Shown one piece after another: positions 35,827 through 44,324 of a stretch of DNA of 64,000 bases. The position numbers were made by a program, and so were the translations under genes. The notes below the pieces were generated by a model. It had not been told where the DNA came from and ran no database searches. It saw only the letters and a list, made by a program, of their open reading frames with translations. Positions within the stretch are counted from its first letter, which is position 1, and every line of letters starts with the position of its first letter. This DNA is from Bacillota bacterium (GTDB lineage Bacteria; Bacillota; Clostridia; Acetivibrionales; DTU013): contig JAEZCA010000034.1 in NCBI GenBank assembly GCA_023412665.1, positions 1-64,000 on the forward strand, given 5' to 3'.

Positions 35827-37191
35827 ATGGCAAAGAGTAAAACGATATTTGTATGCCAGGAATGCGGCTATGAGTCTTCCGGATGGTTGGGCAAATGCCC
35901 TGCCTGCATGCAGTGGAACACTTTTGTAGAAGAACGCCAATCCGGCGATGTCAAAGCAGTCTCATCACAGGAAGGTATGGCAAGGCCTGTCAGCCTCGAT
36001 GAAATAGTCATCGACAGCCAGGAGCGCAGCCTTACAGGCATGAAGGAGCTTGACCGGGTACTGGGCGGCGGGATCGTCAAAGGGTCGCTCATACTGGTGG
36101 GCGGTGATCCGGGTATAGGAAAATCTACGCTGCTGCTCCAAATATGTAATACAATCAAAAAAGACATGAAAATACTCTATGTTTCCGGAGAGGAATCTGT
36201 CGGGCAGATAAAACTACGTGCTGACAGGTTGAATGTAAAGGGAAGCGGCGTTTATATCGTGTCCGCGTCAGGCTACGAGACGGTTGCGGCGTTAGTCGAG
36301 GCAGAGAAGCCGGGCCTTGTGATCATCGATTCTATTCAGACAATGCATACCGATACTATAACTTCAGCCCCGGGCAGTGTGAGCCAGGTAAGGGAGGTTA
36401 CCTCCGCGCTGATGAAGCTTGCCAAGGGAAGCGGCATAACCGTAATGATCGTCGGACATGTGACCAAGGAAGGGGCGATTGCAGGACCGAGAGTATTGGA
36501 GCACATGGTGGATACGGTTCTTTATTTTGAAGGGGACAGGCACTTGAGCTTCAGGATATTGAGGGCAGTCAAGAACAGGTTTGGCTCCACCAACGAGATC
36601 GGCGTTTTTGAGATGAGGGACGCAGGCCTTGCTGAAATATCAAATCCATCTGAGATGATGCTGTCGGGCAGGTCCGGGAATGTACCCGGTTCCGTTGTAG
36701 TGTCGAGCCTTGAGGGCACCAGGCCCATGCTCATAGAAATACAATCTCTTGTCTGTGCCACCAATTTCGGAATTCCGCGAAGAATGGCCACCGGGATTGA
36801 TTACAACAGGCTCACCATGCTGATGGCAGTGCTGGAAAAGAGGGTAGGACTGCAGCTTTACAATATTGATGCGTATTTGAATGTGGTAGGAGGCATCAAG
36901 CTGGATGAAACCGCATGTGATCTGGGAGTTGCTGCCGCTGTCGCTTCAAGTTTCAAAAACATGCCTGTGACCGGCGACTGTGTCCTCATGGGAGAAATAG
37001 GCCTGACAGGTGAAGTGCGAGCAGTCAGCCAGATAGATAAAAGGATTTCGGAGGCCATGAGGCTCGGCTTCAGGAGCGTTGTAATACCTGAAGGCAACAT
37101 GAAGCTGGCAGCGCAGGTGAAGGTGGATTCTGGCTTTAAAATAATTCCGGTTTCAAATGTACAGGAAGCGTTGGATGTATTATTCGAGTAA
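35827..37191 (+). CDS. radA: DNA repair protein RadA/Sms
   Basis: A 454-aa RecA-like helicase used in branch migration during recombination. The N-terminal C4 zinc finger is C10-x2-C13 ... C24-x2-C27. The ATPase has Walker A GDPGIGKST near residue 94, the RadA-specific KNRFGSTNEIGVFEM, and a C-terminal Lon-like domain (GDCVLMGEIGLTGEVRAVSQ). Length and order are normal. AAGGAGGGT precedes ATG 35827. In many Firmicutes radA sits between clpC and the CarD-PIN/TRAM-ispD-ispF block, as here. Confidence 0.96.
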   Translation: MAKSKTIFVCQECGYESSGWLGKCPACMQWNTFVEERQSGDVKAVSSQEGMARPVSLDEIVIDSQERSLTGMKELDRVLGGGIVKGSLILVGGDPGIGKSTLLLQICNTIKKDMKILYVSGEESVGQIKLRADRLNVKGSGVYIVSASGYETVAALVEAEKPGLVIIDSIQTMHTDTITSAPGSVSQVREVTSALMKLAKGSGITVMIVGHVTKEGAIAGPRVLEHMVDTVLYFEGDRHLSFRILRAVKNRFGSTNEIGVFEMRDAGLAEISNPSEMMLSGRSGNVPGSVVVSSLEGTRPMLIEIQSLVCATNFGIPRRMATGIDYNRLTMLMAVLEKRVGLQLYNIDAYLNVVGGIKLDETACDLGVAAAVASSFKNMPVTGDCVLMGEIGLTGEVRAVSQIDKRISEAMRLGFRSVVIPEGNMKLAAQVKVDSGFKIIPVSNVQEALDVLFE

Positions 37192-37228
37192 CAGTGCTGG
37201 CTTTTGAGTCATACTTTTTGTTAAAAAC

Positions 37229-37276
37229 AAAGGAGTCCAAATTTGCTGTTTCAGCGGAGATTTGGACTCCTTTCCA
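37229..37276 (+). terminator. Intrinsic terminator of radA
   Basis: AAAGGAGTCCAAAT (37229-37242) pairs with ATTTGGACTCCTTT (37260-37273) around a 17-nt loop, then a short T-run. Confidence 0.85.
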
Positions 37277-37310
37277 TGTGCTTTAGTATTGAAGCCAGGA
37301 TAAAAGCAGG

Positions 37311-37590
37311 TTATCTTGACAGCAGGTTATACAGCATCTGGACCATCTGAGCCCTGTCTGCTGTAGCTGCTGGCAGAAGCTTTCCGCTACTGCCATTTAT
37401 TGCTCCTTATTCTATCAGTACTGCCATAGCAGCTTTTGCCCAATCGGCGACCTGATTCGAATCAGTGAATCCCTTGAGTGATTTTGTGTGGGTTGTTCCT
37501 GTGTCTGCGCTTTTGGTCGAATTCTCTTCAGGAAGCCCTTCCATAATAAAAGGACGATTTTTTCTGGATACAGTATTATTCCAGACTGTA
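37311..37590 (-). pseudogene. Remnant of an S-layer-homology (SLH) domain protein
   Basis: Read on the minus strand, the region gives TVWNNTVSRKNRPFIMEGLPEE, a short linker, then SLKGFTDSNQVADWAKAAMAVLIE, a TAA stop (37407-37409), and in the same frame GAINGSSGKLLPAATADRAQMVQMLYNLLSR before the final stop. The two pieces on either side of the stop make one SLH domain. The 5' part of the gene is missing and this end overlaps the next minus-strand gene. So it is a decayed 3' fragment of a surface protein gene. Confidence 0.75.
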
Positions 37591-37971
37591 TTGTCCCAGC
37601 ATTTTGACTCTTTCCTGTTCTTTTATCATAATATCGTACAAGTTAAGATCAAGGGTATTGCATAAGGATGCGATGTAGTACAAATTTTTCCCAAGCTCCT
37701 TTTCGATCTGATCCCTGCAGTTTTCGCATAAATGGCCGTCTACATGAGTGTCCATTGCCTTTCGTATTTCCTCATAGCTGCCATCCTCAGGCATCTTCTG
37801 CTTTTTTGCATCTATCTTTATGCATCCGCACTGAGTGACGGCCTTGACTATTGCCCTGTTAACTCTGGCGTTTGAATCCTGATACTTTGTAATGGAATCA
37901 ATAATGCTCTTGTTTCTGAAAAGCAACTCCTGCACCGTGTACTGGAATTCATCGATTAGCATATCCTTCAT
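37576..37971 (-). CDS. Conserved clostridial small protein, DUF1573-annotated type (tentative)
   Basis: A 131-aa, mainly helical protein with cysteines in TQCGCIKIDAKKQ and in HLCENCRDQ, which could bind metal. The region KNLYYIASLCNTLDLNLYDIM recalls MazG-like helices. From memory it resembles short clostridial proteins labelled DUF1573, but I cannot confirm this. AGGAGAG is well placed before ATG 37971. The 3' end overlaps the SLH remnant by about 15 bp. Function unknown. Confidence 0.7.
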   Translation of the reverse strand: MKDMLIDEFQYTVQELLFRNKSIIDSITKYQDSNARVNRAIVKAVTQCGCIKIDAKKQKMPEDGSYEEIRKAMDTHVDGHLCENCRDQIEKELGKNLYYIASLCNTLDLNLYDIMIKEQERVKMLGQYSLE

Positions 37972-38241
37972 TGTATGTTCACTCTCCTGATGCGCTCATT
38001 TTCCTATATGGCATAAAACAAATACATAATTAGGTAATAATTACGTACTGCAGTACACTATATATTGGAATAGAATACTTAAAAATGTATCAGCATGTTT
38101 TCATTATAGATGTTTGGACAACTCCTTGTCAATGCCGTTATAACGCATCGTTGAAAAGAATTCGGGGATGCAGACAATTTCCCGCTGCTAATGGTAGACG
38201 GCAGGTGGGAACGTGCTGATATCGTGACAGCATGGTTTACT
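37972..38241. other. Intergenic region upstream of carD
   Basis: No gene seen. It contains a 12-bp palindrome GTACTGCAGTAC (38045-38056) and a short piece resembling the start of family-2 elements (CCGTTATAACGCATCGTTGAA near 38129). Confidence 0.4.
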
Positions 38242-38270
38242 TTGACATTAACCGAGCATTGTAGTATACT
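38242..38270 (+). promoter_or_regulatory. Sigma-A promoter for carD
   Basis: TTGACA (38242-38247) and TATACT (38265-38270), 17-nt spacer. The 5' UTR would be about 175 nt. Confidence 0.82.
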
Positions 38271-38451
38271 AAGAGAAGTGGGCTAATACCAATTAATAAA
38301 AAACTTCCCGTTTGCTGATATTTTGAAAGCATTATCAGAATTCACAGATCGTTTCTGACGAAAATTTTCTTTTAATTCGCCGGACGATATCCAACTAAAG
38401 ACAAATCACAGATGAGAGGGTGATTACTTTTATTCATTTGGAGGATTTGTT

Positions 38452-38931
38452 ATGTATAGTATTGGCGATAAGATCGTCTACCCGATGCATGGAGCCGGGG
38501 TAATCGAATCAATCGAAGAAAGAGAGATACTTGGCTGCAAGCAGGATTATTATGTGCTCAAAATGCCTGTGGGAGATATGAAGGTGATGATACCGACTCA
38601 AAATGTCGATGGCATAGGAATCAGAGAGGTCATAGGAAGCCGCGATGTGGACAAGGTATATGAGATTCTGCAGGATCACAGTGTGAATGTCACTAATAAT
38701 TGGAACAAGCGCTATCGTGAAAATATGACCAAAATAAGAAGCGGAAATATATATGAAGTTGCCGATGTAGTCAGGATACTTATGAAAAGAGACAGGGAAA
38801 AGGGACTTTCCACCGGTGAGAAAAAAATGCTGAACAGCGCCAGACAGATCCTTATCAGTGAACTGGTGCTGGCAGAGGATTCAGAGCAAATGGAAATTGA
38901 AACAGCAATAAATGATTTTTTAAGCTTCTAG
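38452..38931 (+). CDS. CarD/CdnL-family RNA polymerase-binding regulator
   Basis: A 159-aa protein. Residues 1-60 form the Tudor-like RNA polymerase-interacting domain (YSIGDKIVYPMHGAGVIESIEEREILG ... YYVLKMP). The helical C-terminal part has NWNKRYRENMTKIRSGNIYEVADVVRIL, the family DNA-binding region. CarD proteins stabilise open complexes at many promoters. GGAGGATTTGTT precedes ATG 38452. It is followed by the PIN/TRAM gene after 63 nt, an arrangement common in Clostridia. Confidence 0.92.
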   Translation: MYSIGDKIVYPMHGAGVIESIEEREILGCKQDYYVLKMPVGDMKVMIPTQNVDGIGIREVIGSRDVDKVYEILQDHSVNVTNNWNKRYRENMTKIRSGNIYEVADVVRILMKRDREKGLSTGEKKMLNSARQILISELVLAEDSEQMEIETAINDFLSF

Positions 38932-38994
38932 CATCGGGCAGCCGTAAAAGATATTCAATAACTGAAACTATTATTGACAAGGGAGTTAGATAAT

Positions 38995-40074
38995 GTGCTG
39001 AACAATATCATTAAATTCTCTTTTGCTACAGTAGGGTGTGTCACAGGCATTACAATAACAAGGACATTTTTCATTTATCAGCTCACAGATATGAACCCTG
39101 AGCTGAAGATTTTGATTTTTCTGGTTGTAGCTGTTGCTCTTGCTATTATTTTTTACATGGGCAGCAATAAGTTGATTGAAATAGTAATGGAGACACTCAA
39201 CAGGATGGAGCTGCTCATTCAGAGGCTGACTCTTTATGAACTCACCATCAGTTCAATTGGTCTGATTGTCGGACTCGTCATTGCAAATCTTGTTACCATA
39301 CCTATCAAAGATATCGATATAATCGGCACTCCCGTTTCAATTGCCGCAAATATCCTTTTCAGCTGCCTTGGCATTGCCATCGCAGCCGGTAAGAAGAATG
39401 AGAACTTTTTCAGTGCTATAAGTGGAAAATCATCAGATGGCGCAGGTGCAGAAAAAAAACGTGCCGAGCCCAAGATATTGGATACAAGCGTCATAATTGA
39501 CGGACGCATAATTGATATCTGCAGGAGCGGTTTTATTGAGGGCGAGTTGGTAGTACCAAGCTTCGTTCTCGATGAACTCAGACATATTGCTGATTCTCAG
39601 GATCCTTTGAAGAGGAACAGGGGAAGGCGCGGCCTTGATGTCTTGAATATGATTCAGAAGGATCTTAAGTACCCAACGAGGATTGAAAATGAAACAGTGC
39701 ATTCGGATTCGGAGGTGGACGGCGCTTTGCTGAAGATGGCGCAGAGGCTCGGAGGCAAGGTTCTGACCATAGATTTCAACCTTAACAAGGTAGCTAACTT
39801 TCAGGGAGTGTCGGTGCTGAATATAAATGAGCTGGCAAATGCGCTCAAGCCGATTGCGCTGCCGGGCGAGGAGATAACCGTCCAGGTCATCAAGGATGGG
39901 AAGGAAAACGGCCAGGGCGTAGCTTATCTCGATGACGGGACGATGATTGTGATCGACGGCGGCCGCAGGCACATTGGAGAAAGTCTTAACGTGACTGTCA
40001 CGAGCATACTTCAGACAGCGGCGGGACGTATGATATTTGCAAAGCCGAAATATTCGATCGAAAGAGTTATATGA
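38995..40074 (+). CDS. PIN/TRAM domain membrane protein (YacL-like)
   Basis: A 359-aa protein. Four membrane helices occupy about residues 1-135. A PIN nuclease domain follows (KILDTSVIIDGRIIDICRSGF, FVLDELRHIADS, NRGRRGLDVLN, SEVDGALLKMAQRLGGKVLTIDFNLNKVA), with the acidic residues of the active site present. The last ~60 residues are a TRAM domain (LPGEEITVQVIKDGKENGQGVAYLDDGTMIVIDGG). Start GTG 38995 has GGGAG upstream; a TTG at 38974 is possible. It probably binds or cuts RNA at the membrane; the substrate is unknown. Confidence 0.88.
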   Translation: MLNNIIKFSFATVGCVTGITITRTFFIYQLTDMNPELKILIFLVVAVALAIIFYMGSNKLIEIVMETLNRMELLIQRLTLYELTISSIGLIVGLVIANLVTIPIKDIDIIGTPVSIAANILFSCLGIAIAAGKKNENFFSAISGKSSDGAGAEKKRAEPKILDTSVIIDGRIIDICRSGFIEGELVVPSFVLDELRHIADSQDPLKRNRGRRGLDVLNMIQKDLKYPTRIENETVHSDSEVDGALLKMAQRLGGKVLTIDFNLNKVANFQGVSVLNINELANALKPIALPGEEITVQVIKDGKENGQGVAYLDDGTMIVIDGGRRHIGESLNVTVTSILQTAAGRMIFAKPKYSIERVI

Positions 40075-40111
40075 CTGATCCGGTCATATGAATATATCTT
40101 GTAAAGCATGG

Positions 40112-40140
40112 AAAGCGGGGCCATAAACCCCGCTTTTTCT
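40112..40140 (+). terminator. Intrinsic terminator of the carD-PIN/TRAM unit
   Basis: AAAGCGGGG (40112-40120) pairs with CCCCGCTTT (40128-40136), followed by TTTCT. Confidence 0.85.
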
Positions 40141-40151
40141 TATGCTTTATG

Positions 40152-40310
40152 GGGGACAGTTCTGCCAGAGGCAGTTTTTCGGGGAGGCAGTTTTTTGGGG
40201 ACAGTTCTGCCAAATATGGTAGCTCATTCTTACGGCTGATGTGGGGACAGACCTTTTTCCAGAACTGTCCCCATTGTGAGAGTGACAGACCTTCTTCCAG
40301 AACTGTCCCC
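40152..40310. repeat. Cluster of family-1 repeats, including an inverted pair
   Basis: Forward copies GGGGACAGTTCT at 40152-40163 and 40197-40208, GGGGACAGACCT at 40243-40254, and inverted AGAACTGTCCCC at 40261-40272 and 40299-40310. The 40243/40261 pair faces inward with a 6-nt gap and can form a hairpin. The segment from the GACAGACC core to CCCCATTGTGA is duplicated at about 40245-40278 and 40283-40316. The cluster fills the gap between the terminator and ispD. Confidence 0.92.
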
Positions 40311-40390
40311 ATTGTGATAGAATGACTAATGATCACTTGTACTTGAATGATTTCACAGTCTATATATCGAAGAGGCGGGAGTACTGCTAT

Positions 40391-41092
40391 ATGAGTAAAA
40401 ATTGTGTCGTTATAGCTGCAGCAGGCAGAGGGAAGCGAATGGGACTCGATATGAATAAACAGTATATCGAGGTGCATGGCCGACCGATTCTTGCTTTGAC
40501 AGTACAAAGTTTTGAAGACTGCAGTCATATTGACGAAATAGTGATTGTTGCCAATGAGAATGAAATAGAGTATTGCAAAAAGAGTATTATTGATAAATAT
40601 AGTTTTAAGAAGGTGAAAGCTGTTGTGCCAGGAGGAGAGACAAGACAGCAGTCTGTATTCAACGGACTCAATCAGGTGTCTGTAGATTGCGGTATTGTTT
40701 TGATACATGACGGAGCCAGACCTTTTATTATGCAGGAGAGTATAATGGCATGTATAAATGCTGCGGGTACATTTGGAGCTGCCTGTGCTGCTGTGCCTGT
40801 AAAAGACACCATAAAGCTGGCTGATGCAGGCAGCTTTGTTGACAAGACCATAGACAGGAGCGACCTCTGGCAGATACAGACGCCTCAGGCATTTAAATAC
40901 GGGCTTATCATGGAGGCTCACAGGAGGGCATTATCAGAAGGCTTTGACGGTACTGATGATGCGATGCTTGCTGAGAGGCTGGGGTATAAAGTGAAGCTTG
41001 TTATGAGTGATTATTATAATATCAAGATAACGACCAGGGAGGATCTGATTTTTGCTGAAGCAATATACACAATGAGATCCAGGTCAGTTTGA
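40391..41092 (+). CDS. ispD: 2-C-methyl-D-erythritol 4-phosphate cytidylyltransferase
   Basis: MEP-pathway enzyme joining CTP and methylerythritol phosphate. The 233-aa protein has the nucleotide-binding AAAGRGKRMG at residues 10-19, the phosphate/CTP region GGETRQQSVFNGL, HDGARPF, VPVKDTIK and QTPQAF, all family signatures. GGGAG lies 11 nt before ATG 40391; an in-frame ATG at 40322 would start inside the repeat cluster and is unlikely. IspF, next-but-one in the pathway, lies nearby on the opposite strand. Confidence 0.93.
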   Translation: MSKNCVVIAAAGRGKRMGLDMNKQYIEVHGRPILALTVQSFEDCSHIDEIVIVANENEIEYCKKSIIDKYSFKKVKAVVPGGETRQQSVFNGLNQVSVDCGIVLIHDGARPFIMQESIMACINAAGTFGAACAAVPVKDTIKLADAGSFVDKTIDRSDLWQIQTPQAFKYGLIMEAHRRALSEGFDGTDDAMLAERLGYKVKLVMSDYYNIKITTREDLIFAEAIYTMRSRSV

Positions 41093-41165
41093 TGATCACG
41101 TAACCACAAGTTTTTCGCACTCATGTAATACTATACCGCTTAAAATATCAAGGTGATAAACAGAC

Positions 41166-41280
41166 CACATGCCCACCCCTTACATATTTACAGCCTTTTA
41201 GCTGGAGGTGCTTGGTAGCAGGCGTATATTAAACAGGCAAGAAATGGGTAGCCGCATTGAAATTATTTGTTTTGAGCAAG
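41166..41280 (+). repeat. Decayed family-2 element
   Basis: CCACATGCCCACCCCTTACATATTTACAG and GGTGCTTGGTAGCAGGCGTA align with the element core (CCCACCTCTTTACGTATTTTCAGCC, CGCTTGGTGGCGGGTACC). The conserved ends are not clear. Confidence 0.55.
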
Positions 41281-41331
41281 GGTCAGCCTTTAGATAAATA
41301 AAGGGGTGATCAGTGAGGAGTGATAAAACTT

Positions 41332-42054
41332 ATGATAGAAGTAAAAGAGCTGGAGAAGAAGTTCGGTCAGTTCACAGCAGTTGAAAGGATCAGCTTCAAA
41401 GTAAACAAAGGTGAGATTTTTGGCCTGCTGGGAGAAAATGGAGCGGGCAAGACCACCACACTGAGGATGCTCTCAACTATGCTGCGTCCTACCTCAGGCA
41501 ACGCTATTCTTATGGGTTTTGATACTCAGAAAGAGCCAGAGAAGGTACGCACACATATCGGTATTCTTTTTGGAGGGGAGACAGGGCTCTATGACAGGCT
41601 GACCGCAGCGGAGAACATAGCCTACTTCGGAGAGCTGAACGGTATGAGCAAGGCAGCTATTAAGGAACGCTCGCAGTATCTGGCGGAGGCCTTCGGGATG
41701 CAGGATTTTATGAATAAAAGGGCCTCAAAGCTGTCAAAGGGAATGAAGCAAAAAGCTGCATTTGCGCGGTCCATTATACATAATCCCGATATCATGCTTT
41801 TTGATGAACCTACCTCCGGACTGGATGTCACGGCTTCCCGCGACGTTCAGGACTTTATTCTGGAATGCAAAGCCGATGGTAAAACAATTATTTTTTCCAG
41901 CCATACCATGAGCGAAGTTGAAAAGCTCTGTGACCGCATCGGCATCATCCATAAAGGCAAGCTGGTGGAATGCGGTTCGGTGGAGGAACTGAAGGAGAAA
42001 TACGGGGATGACGATCTGGAAGAGATATTCGTCAGATTGGCAGGTGCGAAATGA
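41332..42054 (+). CDS. ABC transporter ATP-binding protein (NatA-like)
   Basis: A 240-aa ABC ATPase with Walker A GENGAGKTT near residue 35, signature LSKGMKQKAAFARS and Walker B MLFDEPTSGLD. The sequence is of the drug/sodium export group (NatA/CcmA-like). Its stop overlaps the start of the membrane partner by 4 nt (ATGA), so they form a two-gene exporter. ATG 41332 has GAGGAG upstream; a GTG at 41320 is too close to that site. Substrate unknown, Na+ export being one option. Confidence 0.88.
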   Translation: MIEVKELEKKFGQFTAVERISFKVNKGEIFGLLGENGAGKTTTLRMLSTMLRPTSGNAILMGFDTQKEPEKVRTHIGILFGGETGLYDRLTAAENIAYFGELNGMSKAAIKERSQYLAEAFGMQDFMNKRASKLSKGMKQKAAFARSIIHNPDIMLFDEPTSGLDVTASRDVQDFILECKADGKTIIFSSHTMSEVEKLCDRIGIIHKGKLVECGSVEELKEKYGDDDLEEIFVRLAGAK

Positions 42055-43265
42055 AACTTAAACATGTAATGATAGTTTTCAAAAAAGAGGCCAAGGATCT
42101 GATTCGTGACCGCAGAACTATTATTTCCAGCTTTCTGCTGCCGATGATCCTGATACCGCTGATCAATATAGTTATGGGCGGAGGCATACAGAAATTTGAG
42201 AAGGATATAAATGAAAATGTCAGTATCGCTTTGTCACAGGCTTCAAACACACCGGAAATAAATGAGCTTGTCCGGGAAAGAATACTGAGCAGAAATGATA
42301 ACATTATGCTGGTAGATATCGGGGATCCGTCAAAAGCGCTTGAAAATGACGAGATCAGGTGCATTCTTGATTTTGAAAGCGGGTATGCCAAAAAGCTGGA
42401 GGAAGGTAAGCCAGCCACTATCACATTGCAATATGATGAATCCAAGACCAAGTCCCAGGCGGCTGCTGATATCGTTTCTGACGCATTAGAAGAATTTGAA
42501 GCCGAAATAGTAAATGAGAGGCTCATGGCCAAAGGGATCGATCTGGAAATAATGAATCCTTTTGAAGTTCAGCTGAGTAATGTGGCGCCAAATCAAAAGG
42601 GCAATAATATGATGCTTGAGATGATGCTTCCTCTTATGATATCAATGCTTATTTCCGTTGGCGGCATACCTGCTGCTACTGATCTGGTTGCCGGGGAGAA
42701 GGAACATAATACATTTGAACCCTTGCTTACGACCATGCCTGACAGAGGCTCACTGCTGCTTGGGAAATATTTTGCGGTAACGCTGTTCTCATTTGTGAGT
42801 GTAGTTGCTATTCTTGCCGGGTTGGCTTTCGGATATCTACTAAACCCCAATTCCCTTACTATAGGAGTCGATGCGCAGGTTTACGGCTATGAGATAGAAC
42901 CTCTTGCGGTAGTTCTTGCCCTGATTATTACTATTGCCCTTGGAATGACATTTTCAGGCATACAGATTGCACTCAGTACCATAGCCAAATCATATAAAGA
43001 GGCACAGACTTATCTTTCATTCCTGATGCTTGGAGCAATGGTTCCAGGATATGCCACAATGTTCATGCAGGCAAGCGATTTGTCTCCTGTTATGTTCACA
43101 TTACCAGTTCTAAATACCATAGCTGCTTTCAAAATGATATTAGGCGGCAATATTGATTATGGTAACCTGATCATTGCCTTGGCGGCATCAGTGGTTTTCG
43201 TATCATTGACGCTTTGGTTTGCTGCTTCGATATTCAAGAGGGAAAAGGTGATGTTCAGGAGCTGA
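42051..43265 (+). CDS. ABC transporter permease (NatB/ABC-2 type)
   Basis: A 404-aa ABC-2 family membrane protein. An N-terminal cytoplasmic start (FKKEAKDLIRDRRTIIS) typical of NatB precedes helix 1 (SSFLLPMILIPLINIV), a large extracytoplasmic domain to about residue 185, then five further membrane helices. The VAGEKEHNTFEPLLTTMPDR stretch is the conserved cytoplasmic loop that contacts the ATPase. The gene overlaps its ATPase partner and is followed by a family-2 repeat. Substrate unknown. Confidence 0.88.
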   Translation: MKLKHVMIVFKKEAKDLIRDRRTIISSFLLPMILIPLINIVMGGGIQKFEKDINENVSIALSQASNTPEINELVRERILSRNDNIMLVDIGDPSKALENDEIRCILDFESGYAKKLEEGKPATITLQYDESKTKSQAAADIVSDALEEFEAEIVNERLMAKGIDLEIMNPFEVQLSNVAPNQKGNNMMLEMMLPLMISMLISVGGIPAATDLVAGEKEHNTFEPLLTTMPDRGSLLLGKYFAVTLFSFVSVVAILAGLAFGYLLNPNSLTIGVDAQVYGYEIEPLAVVLALIITIALGMTFSGIQIALSTIAKSYKEAQTYLSFLMLGAMVPGYATMFMQASDLSPVMFTLPVLNTIAAFKMILGGNIDYGNLIIALAASVVFVSLTLWFAASIFKREKVMFRS

Positions 43266-43297
43266 TAGTAGAATACTGGTTATATATACCTACGGCT

Positions 43298-43470
43298 TAT
43301 AACGAGGCGAATGAGGCTCCATGTCCCACCTCTACACGTATTTTCAGCATCTCAAGCTGAAAAACGCTTGGTGGCGGGGACCAATTTGCCTCTCAGATAT
43401 TTACTTTCGATTATTTAAAAAAACGATACGAGCATATCTCCTGCCTGGTTATATAACTGTGATTATACTG
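43298..43470 (+). repeat. Family-2 element, partly decayed
   Basis: Starts TTATAACGAGGCGA, keeps TTTTCAGC...GCTGAAAAACGCTTGGTGGCGGG and GAGCATATCTCCTGCC, and lacks the AT-rich hairpin. Its right edge runs into the last codons of the minus-strand ispF gene. It lies between the two convergent genes natB-like and ispF. Confidence 0.75.
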
Positions 43471-43919
43471 AACACCTGGATTCCCAGGCCCTGGCCGAAT
43501 GGAGTCAGCCCTTCACCTGAGGTCGCTGTGATGCCTATGCAATTTTCAGGTATGCCCAGGAGCACAGAAAGGCTTTGTCTGAGCTCACCTATTCTTGGTG
43601 ATATTTTTGGCCTCTTGCATTCTATCGAGAGGGACAGGTGTACTATTCTGTAATCCTTCAGATACTTCATTGCTTCACGCAGATAAACACTGCTGTCTGT
43701 GACCCCCTGCCCGAGGCAAAGCTCATCGCTTATATCGCCAAGGATGTTGACACATGTGACTCCTGAGATTGCATTTGTTATGGAATGCAGTATCACATCG
43801 GCATCACTGTTGCCTTTCAGAGGCGGTTCGCCCTCAAACACTATGCCGCCGAGAATCAGCGCCTTTTCTGTGTTGTCAAAATCGAATCTGTGACTGTCCT
43901 GACCTATGCCTACTTTCAT
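43449..43919 (-). CDS. ispF: IspF-like MECDP synthase, divergent
   Basis: A 156-aa protein of normal IspF length. Probable metal ligands are present: Asp and His in GQDSHRF near residues 8-11, and His in DVILHSI near residue 43. But several usual residues are changed: HSDAD is NSDAD, the ITDA motif is ITNA, and GDIGxxFPD is reduced to GDISDELCL. The C-terminal TTTEKLGFTGRGEGI region reads TATSGEGLTPFGQGLGI. So it may be a divergent enzyme or a paralogue with altered activity. Start ATG 43919 gives MKVGIGQDSHRF; the longer upstream frame has no support. It is divergent from proS. Confidence 0.8.
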   Translation of the reverse strand: MKVGIGQDSHRFDFDNTEKALILGGIVFEGEPPLKGNSDADVILHSITNAISGVTCVNILGDISDELCLGQGVTDSSVYLREAMKYLKDYRIVHLSLSIECKRPKISPRIGELRQSLSVLLGIPENCIGITATSGEGLTPFGQGLGIQVFSIITVI

Positions 43920-44028
43920 GAGAATACCTGCAATCCGCCGGATAACGGCTGTTTTTGGCTGCTGCTGGCAGCACCTAATTGAATTATATTGCCATGGCAC
44001 TCTTTTGTCAAAGCTTATTGTATATCGG

Positions 44029-44058
44029 TTGACAGCGCCGGACATGTTGTATTATACT
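44029..44058 (+). promoter_or_regulatory. Promoter of the proS T-box transcript
   Basis: TTGACA (44029-44034) and TATACT (44053-44058) with an 18-nt spacer, just upstream of the leader. Confidence 0.78.
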
Positions 44059-44063
44059 ACTTT

Positions 44064-44290
44064 TGAAATGAGCAAACTTTGAATACTGATCGCTTCGATG
44101 AAGGGAATGCGAAAGGCGGGTCCTTTCTTCCCACCCCTGAGATGCTTCCGATGAGGTTGCCGTGTAAGCTGCGATACTGGCTTAATGATTCAGCTGTCTG
44201 ACAGTGGTAGCTGAGTCTTTGAGTTGGGTTATCCAAAATGGGTGGTACCGCGGAGTAGATTCGTCCCTTAAATTGCAGGGGCGTTTTTTA
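44064..44290 (+). promoter_or_regulatory. T-box riboswitch leader controlling proS
   Basis: The antiterminator T-box AATGGGTGGTACCGCGG is at 44237-44253. It is followed by a terminator, CGTCCCT (44262-44268) with AGGGGCG (44277-44283), then a run of six T. The stem I region (about 44064-44200) contains CCC and CCT triplets that could serve as the proline specifier, consistent with the downstream prolyl-tRNA synthetase. Uncharged tRNA-Pro would favour readthrough. The exact specifier loop was not folded. Confidence 0.93.
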
Positions 44291-44324
44291 TTTTTCAGAA
44301 TAAAATTATGAAGGAGCTGTATTT

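Noticed and set aside
36529..36545. GGGGACAGGC in radA as a family-1 repeat
   Set aside because: It encodes the FEGDRHL stretch normal for RadA, so the match is explained by the protein.
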